59,294 bases of DNA from Geosporobacter subterraneus DSM 17957 (GCF_900142145.1 NZ_FQZV01000025.1:1-59294); one strand, 5' to 3'; positions 25,655-36,024 are shown, numbered from the stretch's first letter. Translations and numbers: made by a program. The notes: generated from the sequence alone by a model not told the origin.

Positions 25655-25681
25655 TTGGGGGGGGAGCAAAGCCCTCCTCAA
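25655..25681 (+). other. Hairpin 3' of the binding-protein gene
   Basis: TTGGGGGGGGAGC and GCCCTCCTCAA form a G-rich stem with an AAA loop. There is no T-tract, so partial termination is unlikely. Such stems after binding-protein genes often stabilise the upstream mRNA and give excess binding protein. Confidence 0.45.
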
Positions 25682-25730
25682 CCTTTATCATAGGGAGATT
25701 ATGAGCGGATTATGGCAATAGGAGGATATT

Positions 25731-26597
25731 ATGAAGAATTCAAAATACTGGTTTGGCTTTTTTGTTGGACCGATATTGATTGCATTCTTGATGGTGGTGA
25801 TTATACCCGCACTATTGGGAATTTATTATTCCTTTACTGACTGGAACGGGATTGTAAACGATGCCAACTGGGTAGGATTGAGGAATTATATTGATATTTT
25901 TACAAAGGATAAGGATTTTTTAAATGCATTTTTATTTACAGCAAAGTTTGCTTTTGTATCTGTCATCACCATCAATATAATGGGCTTTGGATTAGCACTC
26001 CTTGTGACAAAGGGCATGAAAATGAGCAATGTACTGCGGAGTATTTTCTTTATGCCTAATCTAATCGGAGGATTGATACTTGGATTTGTATGGCAGTTCA
26101 TTTTTACGAAGGCTTTTGACACGGTAGGTGTAAACTATGGTATAGCTTTCTTAGAAGGGTGGCTTTCCACACCAGCCACGGGTTTCTGGGGTTTGGTGAT
26201 TCTGATGTCCTGGCAGCTGGCCGGCTATATGATGGTCATTTATATTGCAGCCTTAGAAAATGTACCGGAATCCTTAAAGGAGGCTGCTGAGATTGATGGT
26301 GCTTCGCCTTGGCAAAAACTGTTTCATATCACGATTCCTTTAGTGACACCGGCATTTACTGTAGGAATGTTTTTAACCTTATCTAACTCCTTTAAGCTAT
26401 TTGATCAAAATCTGGCATTGACTAATGGAGGTCCGTTTAAGTCAACTCAGATGCTAGCCCTCAATATTTATTCCACCGCCTTTACTTTTAACCGATTGGG
26501 CTTGGCACAGGCAAAGGCAGTAATCTTTTTAATTACAGTGGCAGTGATTACCTTAACACAGCTAAGTTATAACAAAAAGAGGGAGGTAGAAATGTAA
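25731..26597 (+). CDS. Sugar ABC permease, MalF-like
   Basis: A 288-residue membrane protein with about six hydrophobic helices and the ABC-contact EAA motif ESLKEAAEIDGASPWQKL (about 183-200). It forms half of the sugar channel. It is shorter than E. coli MalF, as usual in Gram-positives. A GGAGG site precedes the ATG, and its stop overlaps the ATG of the next permease. Confidence 0.9.
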   Translation: MKNSKYWFGFFVGPILIAFLMVVIIPALLGIYYSFTDWNGIVNDANWVGLRNYIDIFTKDKDFLNAFLFTAKFAFVSVITINIMGFGLALLVTKGMKMSNVLRSIFFMPNLIGGLILGFVWQFIFTKAFDTVGVNYGIAFLEGWLSTPATGFWGLVILMSWQLAGYMMVIYIAALENVPESLKEAAEIDGASPWQKLFHITIPLVTPAFTVGMFLTLSNSFKLFDQNLALTNGGPFKSTQMLALNIYSTAFTFNRLGLAQAKAVIFLITVAVITLTQLSYNKKREVEM

Positions 26598-27418
26598 TGA
26601 AGCGCAAGTTCCAGATAGGATGGCCCGTATTAGGTACTTTGTTAGGTGTTTTGTTTTTATCTCCCTTTTATATCGTATTTACAAATTCTCTAAAGACTCA
26701 AAAAGGTATTTTTGTGAACGTAATGGGACTTCCTACTAAAGAGTATTTTACTTTCAAAAACTATGTTCAAGCCTTTATCGAACTTGATTTTATAAGATCT
26801 TTTTTGAACTCCCTATTGATTACTGTTTCAAGCACTTTGCTGATTGTCATTTTTGCATCCATGGCTGCTTGGATGCTGGTAAGAACAAAGTCCAGATTTA
26901 GCACCTTCCTATTCTTTTTCTTTGCAGCAGCAATGCTGATCCCTTTTCAGTCCGTCATGCTGCCGCTGATTAACCTGATGGGAAAATTAGGTCTGTTAAA
27001 TCGTGTAGGAATCGTCTTTATGTATCTTGGCTTTGGCTCCAGCTTATCTATTATGTTGTATCACGGCTTTATTAAAAGTATACCGGTAGAACTGGAGGAG
27101 GCAGCCATCATAGACGGCTGCAATATGTTTCAGGTGTTTTGGTATATCATTTTCCCGCTGCTGAAGCCGATTACCGTTACTGTTTGTATTTTAAACACCA
27201 TGTGGATTTGGAATGACTTTTTATTACCCCAGCTGGTGATCAACAGACCGGGCTGGCATACGATTCCGCTGAAAATGTTCTACTTTTTCGGACAATATTC
27301 GAAACGATGGGATTTAGCTCTGGCTGGACTGGTGATTGCGATGATACCCATTATTCTATTCTACTTTGCAGCCCAAAAGCATATTGTAAAGGGCGTTACA
27401 CAAGGATCTATAAAATAA
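26597..27418 (+). CDS. Sugar ABC permease, MalG-like
   Basis: A 273-residue permease with about six hydrophobic helices and the EAA loop VELEEAAIIDGCNMFQVF (about 168-185). It pairs with the preceding permease to form the channel. The start ATG overlaps the TAA of the MalF-like gene by one base, so translation is coupled. Confidence 0.9.
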   Translation: MKRKFQIGWPVLGTLLGVLFLSPFYIVFTNSLKTQKGIFVNVMGLPTKEYFTFKNYVQAFIELDFIRSFLNSLLITVSSTLLIVIFASMAAWMLVRTKSRFSTFLFFFFAAAMLIPFQSVMLPLINLMGKLGLLNRVGIVFMYLGFGSSLSIMLYHGFIKSIPVELEEAAIIDGCNMFQVFWYIIFPLLKPITVTVCILNTMWIWNDFLLPQLVINRPGWHTIPLKMFYFFGQYSKRWDLALAGLVIAMIPIILFYFAAQKHIVKGVTQGSIK

Positions 27419-27434
27419 AATGAAGGTGAAGGTT

Positions 27435-29588
27435 ATGAAGACATTTAAGATCAATGAGAATATCAAAAAATATCGGTTTGGGAACCCTTTCGAAACCTAT
27501 AGTGTAGTGCTTGAGGGGATACCAATGCATCAGGATGATATGGATAGACTGATCATTGGGGAGGGTGATCTATTGAGCATAAAATATGAAATGGGAAAAG
27601 AGGATATCATATGGGGTCTGGGAGAAAATCAGCGGGGGATGAATAAACGGGGGGGGTTATTTGAGTCCTATTGTGCCGATGACCCTCGTCATACGCCAGA
27701 TAAGAAATCTTTATACGGAGCCCATAATTTTATCATCATAGACAGTCAAAAGCCCTTTGGACTCTACATTGACTTTCCGGGAAAAATAATTTTCGATATC
27801 GGCTTTACCCATAAAGATATTTTACAAATAGAGATGGAAGGAAAGGATGCAGATATCTATATTATAGAAGGCAGCGGTCTTCGTGAGATCAGCAGAGCCT
27901 TCTTAAAGCTGATTGGCGAAAGCTATGTTCCCCCAAAGTGGGCCTTTGGATATCAGCAATCCCGGTGGAGCTATCCTGATGAAAAAGCAGTTGAGGAGTT
28001 GGCCGATGCTTTTGATCAATACGACATTCCCTGCGATGCTATTTACTTAGATATAGATTACATGGAGAATTTTAAGGATTTTACTATTGATGCTGACAAA
28101 TTCCCTAATTTTAAGCACTTTGTCCAAAAACTGCGAAAAAAGGGATTTCGTCTGGTACCGATCATTGATGCCGGTGTTAAAATTGAGGCTGGCTATGAGA
28201 TTTATGAGGAAGGGGTAAAAAAAGAATACTTTTGTGTGGATGAAGAGGATAACCCCTTTGTTGCGGCAGTTTGGCCCGGTCGGGTACACTTTCCAGACTT
28301 TCTGAATCCCGCTGCAAGAAAATGGTTTGGGCTTCAATACAAAATACTGACAGATTGCGGCATAGAAGGTTTTTGGAATGATATGAACGAGCCTGCCATC
28401 TTCTATACGGAAAGAGGGCTGCAGCAGGCCCTAGAACAGGCAAAGCTGTCTGAAAATCAGAACCTGGATATCTACTCCTTTTTCGCTTTAAAAGATGCCT
28501 TCATCCATTTATCCAATCATCCTCTGGACTATCAGAGCTTTTATCACAAGGTTGATGGTAAGCGCATCAACCATCATCAGGTCCATAATCTATACGGTTA
28601 CAACATGACAAAGGCAGCAGCAGAGGGACTAAAGGAGATCGCCCCCCATAAGCGATTTCTGTTATTCTCTAGAGCTTCCTATATTGGTATGCACCGATAC
28701 GGGGGAATCTGGACAGGAGATAATCACTCCTGGTGGGAACACATTTTGCTAAATCTAAAGATGCTGCCTGCTCTTAATTTATGTGGATTTCTATATATCG
28801 GTGCAGATACGGGAGGCTTTAGCGGGGATACCAATGCACAAATGCTGATCCGCTGGATGCAGCTAAGTCTGTTTACGCCATTATTCCGGAATCATTCGGC
28901 AATGGGCACGAGAAGACAGGAGCCCTTTGCCTTTGACGAAGAGAGTATGGAAACCATGCGCAAAATCATTCAATTAAGATATGCACTGATTCCCTATATC
29001 TATGGGGAGTATATGAAAGCTGCGCGCCATAAGGATTTATATTTTACTGCCTTAGCCTTTGAATATGAAGATGAGTTTTCTAGAAGGGTGGAAGATCAAC
29101 TCTTAGTGGGAGAATCAATAATGATTGCTCCCCTTTATCAGGAAAATGCCATAGGAAGATATATATGGCTTCCTGAGGATATGCTTCAATGGCATTTTGA
29201 TCGGCAGGGTGCGGAGCAGTACGAGATGAAGCACAGGGGACATCATTACATTGAGGCTGACCTAAAGGAGATCCCTATATTTATACGCAAAAACAAGATT
29301 TTGGTCATGGGCAGTCACGGAAAAAACATAGATGCCCTAGATCATACCCAGCTTCGTTGTATCGGATTTGTAGAGGATCAGGCCAGCTACTGCTATTATG
29401 ATGATGACGGTGAGACGGATGAATATAAAAGTGGTATTTACGATGAAATAAGGATCAACATAAAGAAAAAGCATGATGATTATGATATTCATATTGAGAA
29501 GAAAGGAAATCCAAGGGTTGAAAAAATCCTATTGGATATTGTGGATCAACAGGGGAGAATTGTGGAAAAAAATGTGATATTGATGTAG
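27435..29588 (+). CDS. GH31 alpha-glucosidase
   Basis: A glycoside hydrolase family 31 enzyme of about 717 residues that releases glucose from alpha-linked oligosaccharides. The nucleophile Asp is in FWNDMNEPAIF, the substrate-pocket segment is QQSRWSYPDE, and IWTGDNHSWW and GADTGGFSGD carry the acid/base region. No signal peptide is seen, so it acts in the cytoplasm on imported sugars. ATG 27435 follows AAGGTGAAGG; an ATG at 27420, one base after the permease stop, is less likely. Confidence 0.9.
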   Translation: MKTFKINENIKKYRFGNPFETYSVVLEGIPMHQDDMDRLIIGEGDLLSIKYEMGKEDIIWGLGENQRGMNKRGGLFESYCADDPRHTPDKKSLYGAHNFIIIDSQKPFGLYIDFPGKIIFDIGFTHKDILQIEMEGKDADIYIIEGSGLREISRAFLKLIGESYVPPKWAFGYQQSRWSYPDEKAVEELADAFDQYDIPCDAIYLDIDYMENFKDFTIDADKFPNFKHFVQKLRKKGFRLVPIIDAGVKIEAGYEIYEEGVKKEYFCVDEEDNPFVAAVWPGRVHFPDFLNPAARKWFGLQYKILTDCGIEGFWNDMNEPAIFYTERGLQQALEQAKLSENQNLDIYSFFALKDAFIHLSNHPLDYQSFYHKVDGKRINHHQVHNLYGYNMTKAAAEGLKEIAPHKRFLLFSRASYIGMHRYGGIWTGDNHSWWEHILLNLKMLPALNLCGFLYIGADTGGFSGDTNAQMLIRWMQLSLFTPLFRNHSAMGTRRQEPFAFDEESMETMRKIIQLRYALIPYIYGEYMKAARHKDLYFTALAFEYEDEFSRRVEDQLLVGESIMIAPLYQENAIGRYIWLPEDMLQWHFDRQGAEQYEMKHRGHHYIEADLKEIPIFIRKNKILVMGSHGKNIDALDHTQLRCIGFVEDQASYCYYDDDGETDEYKSGIYDEIRINIKKKHDDYDIHIEKKGNPRVEKILLDIVDQQGRIVEKNVILM

Positions 29589-29616
29589 ATATCTGAATGA
29601 AAATGTAGGGGGAAAA

Positions 29617-31098
29617 ATGAAGATGAAAAGAAGCAGTGGTATTTTAATGCATATTACCTCCCTGCCGAGTCCCTATGGAATCGGAACTCTAGGTAAGGAT
29701 GCCTATGAATTTGTAGATTTTCTGGAAAGGGCTGGACAAAAATTTTGGCAACTGTTACCCTTAGGGCCAACAAGCTATGGAGACTCGCCTTATCAATCCT
29801 TCTCTTCCTTTGCGGGGAATCCATACCTAATAGATTTAGATTTGCTGGTACAGGAAGGACTGTTGCAAAAAGAAGATTTTCAGTTTATTCATTTTGGCGA
29901 AGATCTAGAAAAAGTAGATTACGAGAAAATATATTTTAGAAAGCTTCCTATATTAAAGAAGGCCTATGAAAAGGGTAAAGAAATATTGGATGATGAGATG
30001 GATGCATTTCGCCAGGGACAGGGAAACTGGGTTGAGGATTATGCCCTATATATGGCTGTCAAAAACCATTTTAAGATGAAGCCTTGGAAGGATTGGGGTG
30101 ATGAAATAAAGAAAAGGGATGAAAAGGCCCTTGACCATTATCGGAGATTATTAAAGGAAGAAATTAATTACTGGGTTTTTTTGCAATATATTTTTTTCAA
30201 ACAGTGGACGGCATTAAAGGCATATGCCAATAAAAAAGGGATTCGTGTGATTGGAGATATCCCGATTTACGTAGCTGAAGATAGTGCAGACGCATGGGCA
30301 AACAGTGAAATATTATACTTGGATGAAGAAAAAAATCCTATCAGTGTAGCAGGATGCCCACCAGATTTTTTCTCTGAGACCGGTCAGCTATGGGGGAACC
30401 CTATCTATCGATGGGATGTGTTGGAGAAGAGAAACTATGATTGGTGGATTGAAAGGATTCGTGAAAATCTGAAGCTGTATGATGTGATTCGTATTGATCA
30501 TTTTAGAGGCTTCGAATCCTATTGGGAAATCCCCTACGGCAGTAAAACTGCTGCCCCAGGACGCTGGGTAAAGGGTCCGGCCATGAAGCTTTTTGATGCA
30601 GTAAAGGCTCAATTGGGTAATGTGGACATTATTGCGGAAGACTTGGGCTTTTTAACAGACGAAGTTCTCCAGTTTAGGGTGGATTCAGGATATCCGGGGA
30701 TGAAGGTATTGCAGTTTGCCTTTGATACTAGGGAAGAAAGCGACTATTTGCCTCACAATTACGATAAAAACTGTGTAGTCTATACTGGAACCCATGACAA
30801 TGATACGATCATTGGCTGGATGGAAACAGCTTCAAAAGCGGATGTTGCCTATGCGGTGGACTATTTGCATCTAACGGCGGCAGAAGGTTATCATTGGGGA
30901 TTTATCCGTGGTGCGTGGAGCTCAGTAGGTCAATTGGCTATCGCTCCAATGCAAGACTTCCTAGGGTTAGGCAGCCAGCATCGGATGAATATCCCATCTA
31001 CGGTAGGGGGAAATTGGCTGTGGCGTGCTAAGAAGGAAGCCTTCACAGAAGAATTGGCAGATAAGATTTATCAATTAACGAAACGATATGGAAGGTAG
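29617..31098 (+). CDS. malQ: 4-alpha-glucanotransferase MalQ (GH77)
   Basis: A 493-residue GH77 amylomaltase that rearranges maltodextrins, making chains long enough for the phosphorylase. Motifs are SYGDSPYQSFSSFAGNPYLI near the N-terminus, GDIPIYVAEDSADAW, the nucleophile region VIRIDHFRGFESYW, the acid/base IAEDLGFLT, and YTGTHDNDT. Length is standard. The GGGGGAAAA ribosome site precedes the ATG and the phosphorylase gene follows after 11 bp. Confidence 0.95.
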   Translation: MKMKRSSGILMHITSLPSPYGIGTLGKDAYEFVDFLERAGQKFWQLLPLGPTSYGDSPYQSFSSFAGNPYLIDLDLLVQEGLLQKEDFQFIHFGEDLEKVDYEKIYFRKLPILKKAYEKGKEILDDEMDAFRQGQGNWVEDYALYMAVKNHFKMKPWKDWGDEIKKRDEKALDHYRRLLKEEINYWVFLQYIFFKQWTALKAYANKKGIRVIGDIPIYVAEDSADAWANSEILYLDEEKNPISVAGCPPDFFSETGQLWGNPIYRWDVLEKRNYDWWIERIRENLKLYDVIRIDHFRGFESYWEIPYGSKTAAPGRWVKGPAMKLFDAVKAQLGNVDIIAEDLGFLTDEVLQFRVDSGYPGMKVLQFAFDTREESDYLPHNYDKNCVVYTGTHDNDTIIGWMETASKADVAYAVDYLHLTAAEGYHWGFIRGAWSSVGQLAIAPMQDFLGLGSQHRMNIPSTVGGNWLWRAKKEAFTEELADKIYQLTKRYGR

Positions 31099-31109
31099 GG
31101 TACGTAGGA

Positions 31110-33482
31110 ATGAATAAAAGAAACTTTATGGATATGGTTGACACCATGCTGAGGGCTGACTTTGGGAAAGGTATAGAAAAGGCATCTAAACAAGAGAAAT
31201 ACTATGCTGTTGCAAAAACCGTGATGACACTGATTGCTGATGATTGGAATCGTACAGAAACTGCATATAAGCAAGGCAAGCAAGCCTGTTATTTGTCTGC
31301 TGAATTCTTAATGGGAAGAGCCTTAGGCAACAATCTAATAAATCTTGGCATCTATGAAAATGTAAAAGAAGCCTTAGATAAGTTAGGAATTGATATCCGA
31401 GATTTGGAGTCAGCAGAAGAAGACGCGGGATTGGGCAATGGGGGGCTTGGAAGATTGGCTGCTTGTTTCCTGGACTCCTGTGCCACTTTAAACCTGCCGG
31501 TAACAGGATATGGTATCCGCTATCGGTACGGAATTTTTAAACAGAGATTTGAAAAGGGATTTCAGGTGGAGGAGGGCGATCACTGGCTTCGCTGGGGAGA
31601 TCCGTGGTCAGTACCTAGAACAGAGGATCGCGTAGTGGTTGAATTTTCCGATGGAAAGGTGCAGGCAATTCCTTATGATATGCCTATCCTAGGATATGAC
31701 ACAAAAAATATTAATACGCTCCGGCTCTGGCAGGCAGAGCCGATAACAGAATTCGACTTTCAGCTCTTTAATAATCAGAAATACGATCAGGCTGTAAGGG
31801 AGAAAAATAGGGCAGAGGATATATCACGAGTATTATACCCCAATGACTCAGAGAAAGAAGGTAAAATATTAAGGTTAAAGCAGCAGTACTTTTTTGTCTC
31901 AGCTTCTCTGCAGGATATGATTCGGAGATATAAACAGAATCATGGAAAAGATTTTAGAGAATTTGCACAGTTTCACGCAGTGCAGTTGAATGATACCCAT
32001 CCGGTGGTTGCTATACCGGAGTTAATGCGCTTACTCACGGACCAGGAGGGAATGCTGTGGGATGAGGCATGGAAGGTTACTGTAAAAACCTTTGCATATA
32101 CAAATCATACCATTTTGGCGGAGGCTTTGGAACAGTGGGATAGTGCACTATACCGCAAGCTGCTGCCAAGGATATATCAAATCATCCAGCAAATTGACAA
32201 ACAGTTTGTCAACGAATTAAAAGAGAAAGGCTATAGCAAAGAGCAGATTGAAAAAATGAGAATCATGTCCAAAAATCGCATTCGAATGGCATGGCTGGCT
32301 ATTTATGGCTGTCATACCACCAATGGAGTTGCGGCTCTGCATACGAAGATTCTCATTGAGTGTGAATTGAAGGATTGGTATGAGCTGTATCCTGAAAGGT
32401 TTCAGAATAAGACCAATGGAGTTACTCCCAGAAGATGGCTGTTATTAAGCAATCCAGAGCTGGCTGACTTGATCACAGAGCTCTTGGGAACAAAGGCCTG
32501 GATTAAAGATCTAAGTAGGTTAAAAGAATTGGAAAAATATACGGACAATCAGGAAGTATTGGAGCGTTTTATGAAGATTAAGGCTGTAAAGAAAAGACAG
32601 CTGGCAGCATATATTCATGATCATGAGGGTATTCTCATTGACCCCAATTCCATTTTTGATATTCAGATTAAGCGGCTCCATGAGTACAAGCGGCAGCTGC
32701 TGAACGCTTTCCATATTTTAGATCTCTATTATCGATTAAAGGAAAACCCGGAATTGGAAATTGTGCCACGAACTTTTATTTTCGGAGCTAAGGCGGCCCC
32801 AGGATATTACCGGGCTAAGGCGGTCATCAAATTCATTAATGAAATAGCTGTGCTTGTCAACGGCGACCCAGAAATTCATGGTAAGATTAAAGTTGTATTT
32901 GTACAGAATTATGGGGTTTCTTATGCAGAAAAATTATTTCCTGCTGCAGATGTATCTGAGCAGATTTCGACTGCGGGGAAGGAAGCCTCCGGTACGGGGA
33001 ATATGAAGTTTATGCTGAATGGAACGCCTACCCTAGGCACCTACGATGGAGCAAATGTAGAAATCGTTGAGGAAGCAGGCGAAGCAAACAACTTTATTTT
33101 TGGTGCCAGAGTGGAAGAACTGGTGGAAATCCAGGATCATTATAACCCAAAGGTTTACTATGAGCAGGTGCCGGGATTAAAGCGCGTAATCGATGCACTG
33201 ACCGATGGAACCTTTGATGATGGTGGAACCGGTATGTTTCAAGAACTGCATCAATCGATTCTGGAAGGGGCTGCTTGGCATAAAGCGGACAATTATTTTA
33301 TCTGCAGAGATTTTGAAGACTATCGAAAAGCGCAACAGGCGGTCGATCTTGCGTATCGGCAGCCTCTGGAGTGGGCGAAAAAGTGTTGGTTGAATTTAGT
33401 TAATTCAGGTAAGTTTAGCACCGATCGTACTATTGATGAATATGCTAAAAAAATATGGCATATTGAACCAAATAAGATATAG
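31110..33482 (+). CDS. malP: Maltodextrin/glycogen phosphorylase (GT35)
   Basis: A 790-residue phosphorylase that splits alpha-1,4-glucan with phosphate to glucose-1-phosphate. The PLP-lysine segment EASGTGNMKFMLNGTPTLGT (about 627-646) and the N-terminal EDAGLGNGGLGRLAACFLDS are typical. The length suits the maltodextrin type without the long glycogen-storage insertion. With MalQ and GH31 it completes cytoplasmic breakdown. malP and glgP are not separable by sequence alone; operon context favours maltodextrin. Confidence 0.93.
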   Translation: MNKRNFMDMVDTMLRADFGKGIEKASKQEKYYAVAKTVMTLIADDWNRTETAYKQGKQACYLSAEFLMGRALGNNLINLGIYENVKEALDKLGIDIRDLESAEEDAGLGNGGLGRLAACFLDSCATLNLPVTGYGIRYRYGIFKQRFEKGFQVEEGDHWLRWGDPWSVPRTEDRVVVEFSDGKVQAIPYDMPILGYDTKNINTLRLWQAEPITEFDFQLFNNQKYDQAVREKNRAEDISRVLYPNDSEKEGKILRLKQQYFFVSASLQDMIRRYKQNHGKDFREFAQFHAVQLNDTHPVVAIPELMRLLTDQEGMLWDEAWKVTVKTFAYTNHTILAEALEQWDSALYRKLLPRIYQIIQQIDKQFVNELKEKGYSKEQIEKMRIMSKNRIRMAWLAIYGCHTTNGVAALHTKILIECELKDWYELYPERFQNKTNGVTPRRWLLLSNPELADLITELLGTKAWIKDLSRLKELEKYTDNQEVLERFMKIKAVKKRQLAAYIHDHEGILIDPNSIFDIQIKRLHEYKRQLLNAFHILDLYYRLKENPELEIVPRTFIFGAKAAPGYYRAKAVIKFINEIAVLVNGDPEIHGKIKVVFVQNYGVSYAEKLFPAADVSEQISTAGKEASGTGNMKFMLNGTPTLGTYDGANVEIVEEAGEANNFIFGARVEELVEIQDHYNPKVYYEQVPGLKRVIDALTDGTFDDGGTGMFQELHQSILEGAAWHKADNYFICRDFEDYRKAQQAVDLAYRQPLEWAKKCWLNLVNSGKFSTDRTIDEYAKKIWHIEPNKI

Positions 33483-33499
33483 ATCGTAGTTTCTCTCCC

Positions 33500-33535
33500 A
33501 TACCCTTAGCGGCAATGCTGCTGGGGGTATTCCTT
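33500..33535 (+). terminator. Probable terminator of maltodextrin operon
   Basis: ATACCC (33500-33505) pairs with GGGTAT (33525-33530), with an inner AGC/GCT stem, followed by TCCTTTT. The T-tract is modest, so some read-through to the next gene is possible. Confidence 0.55.
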
Positions 33536-33599
33536 TTCAGAAAGTTGTTGTGCATATCGATACCCTCTGTCTAATAAAATAGAGTAGGAGGTGGAGGGA

Positions 33600-34973
33600 A
33601 TGCAGAACAGGAAGGTTGGACCTTTTGCTCTTTTTTTTATGCTGCTATTATGGGCCTTTGTAGTTTTCGGACCTATCTATTTTTTACTATGCAAACCAAT
33701 ACCAGATTATATGGTTGATCATAAAGAAGTCAGTCCATGGAAAGGCGTTATTACTTTATGGGATTATCCGCGATTGGATGCTTCAACCGGCAGTCGGTAC
33801 GGGTGGATCAGCGGGAAAATAAAGGCATTTGAGAAAGCAAATCCAGGGGTATACATAGAGCTGACACCTATTGATTTTGCATCTGGACCCATTCAATTGG
33901 AGACTGCCGTCAGCACTGGGGAAGTACCGGATATTGCACCTGTGGCAGCTGATTATGGCATTGTTTCAAGAAAACTGCTGGAGCCTGTAGATAGTTTTCT
34001 GACGAGAGAGGAACAGGATGATTATAAAACCCAGGCGATTGCAGCTGTTCGTTATGAGGGGAAAACTTGGGGTTTTCCCTGGATGATGACTACCTATACG
34101 ATGCTTTTGAACAATGATTTGTTTCGTGAAAAGGGAGTAGAACTTCCCAGGGATGGAAACTGGACCTATGATGAATTTGTTGATGCATTAAAAGCACTGA
34201 CTTTTGACAGAGATGGAAATGGGAAAATGGATTGTTATGGTTTTAATAGCTTTATCGATACCTATGCTTATAATTTGTGGGGAATTCTGCTGGGTGACGG
34301 GGCTGAAATCTTTGATGAAGAGAATCTGATTTATCGCTTTGATGATGACCGTGCAAAAAAAGGGTTGCAAAAGCTGGTAGATCTCAAGCAGCTACATAAA
34401 GTTACACCAGACAACTTTGGAGAAAACACGGAAAACCAAGCATGGTTGACTTTCTATAGAGATAAATCGGTGGCTGTATATCCTGCCGGAACCTGGACCG
34501 TAAATACGCTAAACCGGCTTAGACAGCAGGGTGCAGGCTTTGAATTTTCAGTAGCTAACTATCCTATCGGTGAGAAAGGGCTTCCTGTATCGGTTTCTGC
34601 CAATGTGTCGGCCTACGGAATTTTTAGGCAGGAAGACCCGGCAAAACTGGAGATGTGTGTTAAGTTTTTAAAATTCATTACTGATGAAAAAAGTCAGCAA
34701 GAACTCCATCGACTGGGGGTTTTTCCGGTGAAAAAGAGCGCAGGAAATATCTATGAAAATGACCCGATGATGTCTACCATAGAGAAGAGTCTTCCCTATA
34801 CGCAAAATCTGCCTAGACATCCCTACTGGACGACCATTGACGGAATTCTTCAGAGTCAGATTCGACAAGCGGTATTAGGAAAGAAAACTGTAGAGGAGGC
34901 AATCGCAGATGCCAAATTTAAAATAGATGCTTTTTTAGAAATGAAGCGAAAAGAAGGACAGGGACACCGATAA
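33600..34973 (+). CDS. Orphan sugar-type solute-binding protein
   Basis: A 457-residue family-1 solute-binding protein. One hydrophobic segment near the N-terminus (about 8-30) could be an uncleaved anchor. Its Cys lies in FLLCK, which is not a standard lipobox. The mature part has LLNNDLFREKGV, a FDRDGNGKMDCYGF calcium-loop-like segment and YPAGTWTVNTLNR. It has no permease or ATPase neighbours downstream, but follows the maltodextrin operon and may feed or sense for it. ATG 33600 is 8 nt after GGAGG; an in-frame GTG at 33591 overlaps that site. Confidence 0.8.
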   Translation: MQNRKVGPFALFFMLLLWAFVVFGPIYFLLCKPIPDYMVDHKEVSPWKGVITLWDYPRLDASTGSRYGWISGKIKAFEKANPGVYIELTPIDFASGPIQLETAVSTGEVPDIAPVAADYGIVSRKLLEPVDSFLTREEQDDYKTQAIAAVRYEGKTWGFPWMMTTYTMLLNNDLFREKGVELPRDGNWTYDEFVDALKALTFDRDGNGKMDCYGFNSFIDTYAYNLWGILLGDGAEIFDEENLIYRFDDDRAKKGLQKLVDLKQLHKVTPDNFGENTENQAWLTFYRDKSVAVYPAGTWTVNTLNRLRQQGAGFEFSVANYPIGEKGLPVSVSANVSAYGIFRQEDPAKLEMCVKFLKFITDEKSQQELHRLGVFPVKKSAGNIYENDPMMSTIEKSLPYTQNLPRHPYWTTIDGILQSQIRQAVLGKKTVEEAIADAKFKIDAFLEMKRKEGQGHR

Positions 34974-34988
34974 AAAAGCGAGTTTTCC

Positions 34989-35017
34989 TTGTATTTCATT
35001 AGGTAAAGAGGTATACT
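34989..35017 (+). promoter_or_regulatory. Promoter of murB-rapZ-yvcK cluster
   Basis: TTGTAT (34989-34994), a 17-bp spacer and TATACT (35012-35017), about 50 bp before murB. Confidence 0.5.
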
Positions 35018-35067
35018 AAATGTGATTCATTCAAAGATTAAAAAAGAAATGATGAGGAGTGGAATCA

Positions 35068-35982
35068 GTGAACATAGAAATCATTCAACAGAAGCTTCTG
35101 GAGAAAGTTCATATAGATCATCTGCGTATTAATGAGTATATGTCTAAGCATACATCTTTTAAAATCGGAGGGCCTGCGGATATTATGGTGCTGCCGGCTA
35201 CACTAGAGGAGCTAAGACACGCTCTGGTCACCTGCAAGGAATACAGCATACCTTATCAGATCATCGGAAACGGCAGTAATCTTCTTGTGAGGGATAAAGG
35301 AATCCGCGGTGTAGTTATCAAGATAGCAGAAAACTTTAATGCTGTAAAAATAGAAGGTAATATTGTTAAAGCTCAGGCGGGAATTTTATTATCCACATTG
35401 TCAAAGAAAATCATGGAATATGCCTTAGAAGGCTTTGAATTTGCCAGTGGCATACCTGGAACTCTTGGGGGTGCAGTTGCCATGAATGCCGGTGCCTATG
35501 GCGGAGAAATGAAGGATGTGCTTCGTGGAGCCGCCCTAATGGATGATAGAGGAAATGTAGTATATTTAGATAAGGATGCCTTAGAATTAGACTATAGAAA
35601 CAGCATTGTTTTAAAGAAGGGCTATATTGTACTGGAGGCGGAAATCGCATTGCAGCCGGGAGATATAAAAAAGGTTAAAGAAATAACCGATGACTTGACC
35701 TATAAGCGTACCTCCAAGCAGCCGCTGCATCTGCCTAGTGCGGGCAGTACATTTAAAAGACCTCCTGGATATTTTGCAGGCAAGCTGATCGAGGATTCCG
35801 GACTAAAGGGTGTCCGGGTCGGGGATGCACAGGTATCGGATTTGCATTCCGGCTTCATCGTCAATGTAGGAAAAGCAACTGCAGAGGATGTATTAAATCT
35901 TGTAGGCTTAGTACAAAAAGTGGTACGGGATAAATTTGGTGTTGACCTGCATCCTGAAGTAAGAATCATTGGAGAAGAGTAA
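35068..35982 (+). CDS. murB: UDP-N-acetylenolpyruvoylglucosamine reductase MurB
   Basis: A 304-residue FAD enzyme that makes UDP-N-acetylmuramic acid for cell-wall synthesis. Motifs are HTSFKIGGPAD, the FAD segment IIGNGSNLLVRD, ASGIPGTLGGAVAMNAGAYG, YRNS, and the catalytic PSAGSTFKRP with the C-terminal HPEVRIIG. It is a type II (short) MurB. I chose GTG 35068, 8 nt after GAGGAG; GTG 35059 overlaps that site. Confidence 0.94.
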   Translation: MNIEIIQQKLLEKVHIDHLRINEYMSKHTSFKIGGPADIMVLPATLEELRHALVTCKEYSIPYQIIGNGSNLLVRDKGIRGVVIKIAENFNAVKIEGNIVKAQAGILLSTLSKKIMEYALEGFEFASGIPGTLGGAVAMNAGAYGGEMKDVLRGAALMDDRGNVVYLDKDALELDYRNSIVLKKGYIVLEAEIALQPGDIKKVKEITDDLTYKRTSKQPLHLPSAGSTFKRPPGYFAGKLIEDSGLKGVRVGDAQVSDLHSGFIVNVGKATAEDVLNLVGLVQKVVRDKFGVDLHPEVRIIGEE

Positions 35983-36024
35983 GGGAATTTTTTAGGGGGA
36001 AATCTATGAATTGGAGTGAAACCA

